This document shows positions 59,538 through 64,000 of a DNA stretch of 64,000 nucleotides, piece after piece (the first letter of the stretch is position 1; each line of letters begins with the position of its first letter). The position numbers were made by a program, and so were the translations under genes. Origin of the DNA: Herbihabitans rhizosphaerae. Its GTDB lineage: Bacteria > Actinomycetota > Actinomycetes > Mycobacteriales > Pseudonocardiaceae. Location: positions 434,001-498,000 of the forward strand of contig NZ_SGWQ01000001.1 in NCBI RefSeq assembly GCF_004216555.1. Reading direction: 5' to 3'. Below the pieces are notes generated by a model. It had not been told where the DNA came from and did no database searches. It worked only from the letters and a program-made list of their open reading frames with translations.

Positions 59538-60020
59538 GTGAACGATCCGGCGGTCGACGCACAGGACGTGCAGCTCGTGCTCGACTTCATCAACACAGTG
59601 GACGCGGAGACCGGAGTCGATGTGCTCGACGAGGAGTCGAGGTGGGCGGCCTGGCTCGCCGAACGCCGGTTCGGCCACGAGGTCGCCGCGCGAGACGCCC
59701 GCCCGTTCCGCGACGGGCTGCGCTACGCCGTCGGCGACGAGCACGCCACCGCGGTGGCGGCGGGTATGGCGGTCCGAATGGACCTGAGCAAAGGCGCTCC
59801 CCGCCTGGTCGGAGAGGACGTGCTGGCCGCCGTGCTGGCCGCGGGCTACCGGCTCGCGGTGCTCGGCGAGTGGAGCCGGATCAAGATCTGCCCGGCGCAC
59901 GACTGCCGGTGGGCGTTCTTCGACCGCTCGCGGAACCGGTCCCGCACCTGGTGCTCGATGCAGGTGTGCGGCAACCGGGAGAAGGCCCGCACCTGGCGCG
60001 AGCGCACCCGCGTTAGGTGA
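59538..60020 (+). CDS. CGNR zinc-finger protein with ABATE-like domain
   Basis: A 160-residue protein from GTG 59538. N-terminal LDFINTVDAETG matches the ABATE/DUF1470 domain. The C-terminal ICPAHDCRWAFFD...RTWCSMQVCGNREKAR has the CGNR zinc-finger set of Cys (C-x4-C, WC, CGNR). It probably binds RNA or DNA. Its end overlaps the convergent DUF445 gene by eight bases. It diverges from the VOC gene. Confidence 0.9.
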   Translation: MNDPAVDAQDVQLVLDFINTVDAETGVDVLDEESRWAAWLAERRFGHEVAARDARPFRDGLRYAVGDEHATAVAAGMAVRMDLSKGAPRLVGEDVLAAVLAAGYRLAVLGEWSRIKICPAHDCRWAFFDRSRNRSRTWCSMQVCGNREKARTWRERTRVR

Positions 60021-61305
60021 TCAGCTGGGCGACCGTGTAGATCACCAGCCCGGCCAGCGCGCCGACCACGGTGCCGTTGATGCGGATGAACTGCAGGTCC
60101 CGCCCGACCTGGAGCTCGATCTTGCGCGAGGTCTCCTCGGCGTCCCACCGCTCCACCGTGTCGGTGATCAAGGTGGTGATCTCGTCGCGGTAGTTGACCA
60201 CGATGTAGGCGGCCGCACTCTCCAGCCAGTCGTCCACCTTGCCGCGCATCGAGTCGTCGGAGGCCAGCCGCCCGCCGAGCGCGACCAGCCCGTCGCGCAC
60301 CCGGCGGCGCAGTTCGCTGGACGGGTCCTCGGCCGCGTCGAGCAGCATCCGCTTGGCGGTGGTCCACGCCGAGCCGATCACGTTCTGCACGTCCGGGTGA
60401 TCGAGCACCTGCTGTTTGACCTGCTCGGCGCGCTCCATGGTCTTGGGATCGGTCTGCATGTCGTGCGCGAACTCGAGCAGGAACTTGTCCATCGCCAGCC
60501 GCATCGGGTGCTCGACGTCGGTCTTGACCAGCCAGGCGAACGACAGCACCTCGCCGTAGACCTTGTCGGCCACCATCGCGTCCACGAACCGCGGCGACCA
60601 AGTCGGCGCGCGGTCGGACACCACGCCGAGCACGGTCTGGTGGTTGTCCTTGACCCACTCGTAGGCCCGGTCGCACAACAGGTCCACCAGCCGGCGGTGT
60701 GCCCCGTCCTGCAGGACCGAGCTGAGCAGCTTGCCCAGCGGCGGCCCCCACGGCACGCCGACAACCCGCCTCACCACGGCCTGCTCCATGACCGCCTGCA
60801 CGTCCTCGTCGCGCAGCACGGTGATCGCGCCGCGCACGACGGTCGACAGTTCGGCGGTGACCCGGTCGGCGTTGGCGGGCTTGGCGATCCACTCGCCGAG
60901 CCGGCCGGCGATCCCGACGCGGCGCAGCCTGTCCCGCACGACCTGCTCGGACAGGAAGTTCGACCCGACGAACTCGCCGAGGCTGGAGCCGAGCTGGCTC
61001 TTGCGGGTCGGGATGATCGCGGTGTGCGGGATCTTGATCCCGAGCGGATGCCGGAACAGGGCCGTCACCGCGAACCAGTCGGCCAGCGCGCCGACCATGC
61101 CGGCCTCGGCGGCCGCCTTGACGTAGCCGACCCAGCCCGGCGCGCCCGCGGACTGCCAGATGGTGGTCAGCACGAAGATCACGGTCGCGCCGAGCAGGAA
61201 GCCCAGTGCGACGAGCTTCATGCGCACCAGGGCGACGCGCTTGGCCTCCTCGTTCGGGCCGGGTGCTGGCGGCACACCACGATCACGCGCTGTCAGTTGC
61301 TCCAC
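60013..61305 (-). CDS. DUF445 membrane-associated protein (YjiN-like)
   Basis: A 430-residue protein. An N-terminal hydrophobic helix (about 28-50, LVALGFLLGATVIFVLTTIW), a GWVGYVKAAAEAGMVGALAD segment and WFAVTALFRHPLGIKIPHTA, a DUF445 signature, are followed by long helices and a final membrane segment (GALAGLVIYTVAQLI). The family is related to YheB/YjiN; the function is unknown. The aminotransferase gene diverges from it with 29 bp between starts. Confidence 0.92.
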   Translation of the reverse strand: MEQLTARDRGVPPAPGPNEEAKRVALVRMKLVALGFLLGATVIFVLTTIWQSAGAPGWVGYVKAAAEAGMVGALADWFAVTALFRHPLGIKIPHTAIIPTRKSQLGSSLGEFVGSNFLSEQVVRDRLRRVGIAGRLGEWIAKPANADRVTAELSTVVRGAITVLRDEDVQAVMEQAVVRRVVGVPWGPPLGKLLSSVLQDGAHRRLVDLLCDRAYEWVKDNHQTVLGVVSDRAPTWSPRFVDAMVADKVYGEVLSFAWLVKTDVEHPMRLAMDKFLLEFAHDMQTDPKTMERAEQVKQQVLDHPDVQNVIGSAWTTAKRMLLDAAEDPSSELRRRVRDGLVALGGRLASDDSMRGKVDDWLESAAAYIVVNYRDEITTLITDTVERWDAEETSRKIELQVGRDLQFIRINGTVVGALAGLVIYTVAQLIT

Positions 61306-61334
61306 GACGCCATTGTCCGTGAGGATGCTCTGCT

Positions 61335-62507
61335 GTGCCCGTACCCCCGCTCGTTCCGCGCTTGCAGCCCTTCACGTCGACGATCTTCGCGGAGATGACC
61401 GCGCTGGCCGTCCGCACCGAATCGGTCAACCTCGGCCAGGGATTCCCGGACACCGACGGCCCGCCGTCGATGCTGGAGGCGGCGCGCGCGGCGATCGCCG
61501 GCGGGGTGAACCAGTACCCGCCGGGGCCGGGCACGCTCGAGTTGCGCGAGGCGGTGGCGGAGCAGCGCGCCGGGTACGGCACGGCGTACGACCCGGCGTC
61601 GGAGGTATTGATCACGGTCGGCGCGACCGAGGCGATCGCCGCGTCGCTGCTGGCGCTGGTGCAGGCGGGCGACGAGGTGGTGCTGGTCGAGCCGTACTAC
61701 GACTCCTACGCCGCGGCGGTGGCGATGGCCGGGGCGACGCGCCGCACGGTGTCGCTGGTGCCGGACGACTCGGGCCGGTTCGCGCTGGACCTGGACGCGC
61801 TGCGCGCCGCGATCACCCCGGCGACGCGGGCGATCCTGTTGAACTCGCCGCACAACCCGACCGGGACGGTGCTGTCCCGCGCGGAGTTGGAGGCGGTGGC
61901 GGCGCTGTGTGTGGAACACGATCTGCTGGCGATCAGCGACGAGGTGTACGAGCACCTGACCTTCGACGGGGTGGCGCACGTGCCGCTGGCGTCGCTGCCC
62001 GGGATGGCGTCGCGGACGGTGACGATCGGGTCCGCGGGCAAGATGTTCAACTGCACCGGGTGGAAGATCGGCTGGGTGTGCGGGCCGGCTCCGCTGGTGG
62101 CTGCCGTTCGCGCGGCGAAGCAGTTCATCACGTTCGTGGGCGGGGCGCCGTTCCAGCCGGCGGTGGCACACGCGTTGCGGCACGAGCGGGCGTGGGTCGA
62201 CGAGCTGCGAAACTCGTTGCAGGACAAGAGGAATCGGCTCGTCGCGGGTCTGTCGGAGGCGGGCTTCGGGGTGTACCGGTCGTCCGGGACGTACTTCGTG
62301 TGCGCGGACGTGCGCCCGCTGGGATTCGCCGACGGTGCGGAGCTGTGCCGGGCGCTGCCGGAGAAGATCGGCGTCGCGGCGGTGCCGGTCCAGGTGTTCA
62401 CCGACAATCCCGATCAGTGGCGGCACGTGGTGCGGTTCGCGTTCTGCAAGCGCGACGAGATTCTGGACGAGGCGATCCAACGCCTGCACAAACTCCGCGC
62501 GGCATAA
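61335..62507 (+). CDS. Class I/II PLP aminotransferase (DapC/YbdL-like)
   Basis: A 390-residue fold-type I enzyme. NLGQGFPDTDGPP near the N-terminus, N-P-T-G in NSPHNPTGT, D202/Y205 in AISDEVYEHL, and PLP-binding K236 in SAGKMFNCTGWKIGW. It resembles M. tuberculosis Rv0858c-type aminotransferases (annotated as succinyldiaminopimelate or methionine-type). The real substrate is not fixed. Its own promoter overlaps the DUF445 gene's 5' end. Confidence 0.92.
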   Translation: MPVPPLVPRLQPFTSTIFAEMTALAVRTESVNLGQGFPDTDGPPSMLEAARAAIAGGVNQYPPGPGTLELREAVAEQRAGYGTAYDPASEVLITVGATEAIAASLLALVQAGDEVVLVEPYYDSYAAAVAMAGATRRTVSLVPDDSGRFALDLDALRAAITPATRAILLNSPHNPTGTVLSRAELEAVAALCVEHDLLAISDEVYEHLTFDGVAHVPLASLPGMASRTVTIGSAGKMFNCTGWKIGWVCGPAPLVAAVRAAKQFITFVGGAPFQPAVAHALRHERAWVDELRNSLQDKRNRLVAGLSEAGFGVYRSSGTYFVCADVRPLGFADGAELCRALPEKIGVAAVPVQVFTDNPDQWRHVVRFAFCKRDEILDEAIQRLHKLRAA

Positions 62508-62537
62508 CCGTTCAAGCCCGCCCCTCCTCGGGCGCGA

Positions 62538-62580
62538 CTATCCACCAGCGTCAGTTATCCACAGCCTCGACTTGTCCACA
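62538..62580. promoter_or_regulatory. Three DnaA-box-like 9-mers at 17-bp spacing
   Basis: CTATCCACC (62538), TTATCCACA (62555) and TTGTCCACA (62572) start exactly 17 bp apart on the plus strand. The second and third match perfect E. coli and actinobacterial DnaA boxes. They lie in the 205-bp gap between the convergent aminotransferase and CHAT genes. Not accompanied by dnaA/dnaN, so not an obvious oriC. The rest of the gap is G-rich without a gene. Confidence 0.6.
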
Positions 62581-62712
62581 TGTCGATCTTGCTACCCGTC
62601 AATCCGCCCACCCGCCGATACACTGGCCGCCGGACCGCCCCCCGAAGGTGGGGTGGGCGGGGGGTGCAGTGGGCACCCCAGATACCGCGAAAAGCGTTGG
62701 GGCGCAAGCGGT

Positions 62713-64000
62713 TCAGGTGAAGCAGGCGAAGCCGAGGTGGCCGTGGCGGGTCTGGGCGGCGGCGAGAGCCTCGGCGGGGGTGGCGCCTCGGCCGAGTTCG
62801 TCATGGAGAGCCGTCACGAGCGGAGTCGCCTCGGCGTCGGGCACCGGAAGGGTACTGGCGATCACCGTGCCGGCGCCGCGCCGCAGCAGCACCGTGGCGA
62901 GCCCGATCAAGCCGCCGGTCGCCGACCGGCCGGCCTCGCACGCGGACAACACCACCAGCTTCGGCGCACGGGGCAGCGAGTCGAGGTCGTAGCCGTACAG
63001 CGGGCCGTCGGCGAGGTCGAGGCAGGAGAACATCGGCGCGTCCTCGCGAAAGCGGCCGTGCGCGGCCACGTGCACCACGTCGGCGCCATCCACCGCGGCG
63101 AGCACATCGGCCACCCTGGATTCGTTGGCGCGCAACAGGATTCCACCCCAGCGCCGGTGCAGGCCGGCCACCTCCACCGCGGCGTGCGGCAACCCGGGCC
63201 CGGCGATCCACAAGTGCCCACCGGTCGCGTCCACCCGCGGCGCGGTGAGCCAACTCGCCACCGACGGTGTCACCGTGACCGGCCGCCCGGCACAACTCCG
63301 CAACGCCGCCCACGGCAGCGCGCGCAACTCGCCGACCGGCACGATCACCAGCGGCCGGTCGCCGAGAACGTCGTCGAGCGGCGACAGAATCGCCCGGTCC
63401 AGCTCGTCGGCAGCCGCACGCGCCGCCACCCGAGCCGATTCCCGCCCGGTCCGCGCGTGCACGCCGAGCGCGAATCGCAAGCCGTCCACCCGCGCACCGA
63501 TCTCGGCCACCGCACCCAGCCGGTGCAGCCGGACTCGTCCACCGGCCACCGTGCACGCCACCAACCGTCCATTGTGGACGGCCAGACTCACGAGCACCGA
63601 CGAGCCGAGCCGGGCAGCCACCTCGTCGAGGCTCGGCAGCGCGATCGCCTCCACCACCGCCGCGGACGAGGCGAGCGACAGCCTGCGCACCCGGCCCTCC
63701 ACTGTGGACAGACGTGGGCCGTCGGACTCGGCACGCAGGCGTACCAACTCCGCCGCCAGCGCCGGGTCGGCGGGTGGGCGCACCGGCCGCCGTCGCGACA
63801 CCGCGCCCCGGTACCGCTCGATCCAGCGCAACACCGTGCGCGGCCGGCCGCCGTCCATCGCGGCGGCCAGCCCGACCGCCGCGAGTTCGCCACCCAGCTC
63901 GGCCGCCGACGCCTGCAACTCCACCGCACCCATGGCGGCCACGTGCTCGTCCACCACCCGAAGTCCGGCCCGGCACGCGGCGAACACCGCACGCCGATCA
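62713..64000 (-). CDS. CHAT-domain caspase-like protease, N-terminus outside window
   Basis: At least 429 codons are open to the edge at 64000; GTG 63987 is a possible but unlikely start. The visible N-terminal part (~1-130) is helical, perhaps the end of TPR repeats. The C-terminal CHAT domain has the catalytic dyad His in DVVHVAAHGRF and Cys in LVVLSACEAGRS, 40 residues apart, plus LRALPWAAL and VTVTPSVAS typical of the fold. The end is LGFACFT. CHAT proteases act in TPR-fused proteins, including gasdermin-activation and immunity systems. The neighbours here are ordinary, so no system is assigned. The next gene outside the window would be decisive. Confidence 0.9.
   Translation of the reverse strand, partial: DRRAVFAACRAGLRVVDEHVAAMGAVELQASAAELGGELAAVGLAAAMDGGRPRTVLRWIERYRGAVSRRRPVRPPADPALAAELVRLRAESDGPRLSTVEGRVRRLSLASSAAVVEAIALPSLDEVAARLGSSVLVSLAVHNGRLVACTVAGGRVRLHRLGAVAEIGARVDGLRFALGVHARTGRESARVAARAAADELDRAILSPLDDVLGDRPLVIVPVGELRALPWAALRSCAGRPVTVTPSVASWLTAPRVDATGGHLWIAGPGLPHAAVEVAGLHRRWGGILLRANESRVADVLAAVDGADVVHVAAHGRFREDAPMFSCLDLADGPLYGYDLDSLPRAPKLVVLSACEAGRSATGGLIGLATVLLRRGAGTVIASTLPVPDAEATPLVTALHDELGRGATPAEALAAAQTRHGHLGFACFT

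Noticed and set aside
62538..62580. Replication origin oriC
   Set aside because: Only three boxes, no AT-rich unwinding element, and no dnaA, dnaN or rpmH genes nearby.

Overview
The window is high-GC actinobacterial DNA with dense, mostly minus-strand operons. Mycothiol biosynthesis (mshA), two genes of the mycothiol-dependent/DinB superfamily, SenX3-RegX3, HbhA, bS22, ESX/type VII accessory genes and XRE-DUF5753-DUF397 regulators point to Mycobacteriales/Pseudonocardiales; I favour a Pseudonocardiaceae-like species. No rRNA, tRNA or CRISPR array was seen.

The backbone follows, in reverse, the gene order I recall for Mycobacterium tuberculosis Rv0474-Rv0501: galE2-like gene, bS22, small HTH gene, proC, thioesterase, sugar-phosphate isomerase, Pro-rich membrane protein, Ppx/GppA (1-7791); regX3-senX3 (11062-13001); gpm, YbjN gene, mshA, L,D-transpeptidase, SDR (14905-20722); murB and DUF2505 (36106-37723); DUF2516, hbhA and XRE gene (50436-51940). 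Accessory blocks interrupt this order: an AfsR/SARP regulator (7852-10833), an XRE-DUF6879 pair (13382-14763), an iron-controlled heme-uptake locus (20818-26923), a type VII-associated toxin-like module with decayed small downstream genes (26969-33653), small zinc-finger and XRE-DUF397 genes (33795-35445), and a mixed 38-50 kb segment with an amidase, purU, twin SGNH hydrolases, a LOG protein, a broken LuxR regulator and a Tat-exported glycosidase-like protein.

Heme locus: an IdeR/DtxR-type palindrome (23404-23440) lies between a surface Ig-like protein and a heme oxygenase-HmuTUV operon; a two-domain HtaA protein with an LAxTG sortase-like tail is next to it. Together these would bind heme at the surface, import it and release its iron.

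The most interesting region is 26.9-33.7 kb. A minus-strand operon of ESX-type accessory genes (coiled-coil protein, DUF3558 lipoprotein, WxG/PPE-like protein, EspG-like chaperone, YbaB-like protein, WxG membrane protein) ends in a 421-aa chimera: a GC-rich N-terminal export-like region joined to an AT-richer domain with the PI3/4-kinase signature DRHxxN...DxG. It is followed by an ATGA-coupled 95-aa gene and two more copies of that gene, decaying with distance (one frameshift, then two). This looks like a toxin-immunity module with a graveyard of old immunity genes.

The right part (52-64 kb) holds a methyltransferase, a zinc-ribbon kinase, a NagD-type HAD phosphatase, an FtsX/ABC/PadR cassette, VOC and CGNR proteins, a DUF445 protein, a PLP aminotransferase and an edge-truncated CHAT protein. 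Convergent junctions carry perfect hairpins, and two carry arrays of the same 22-bp repeat.
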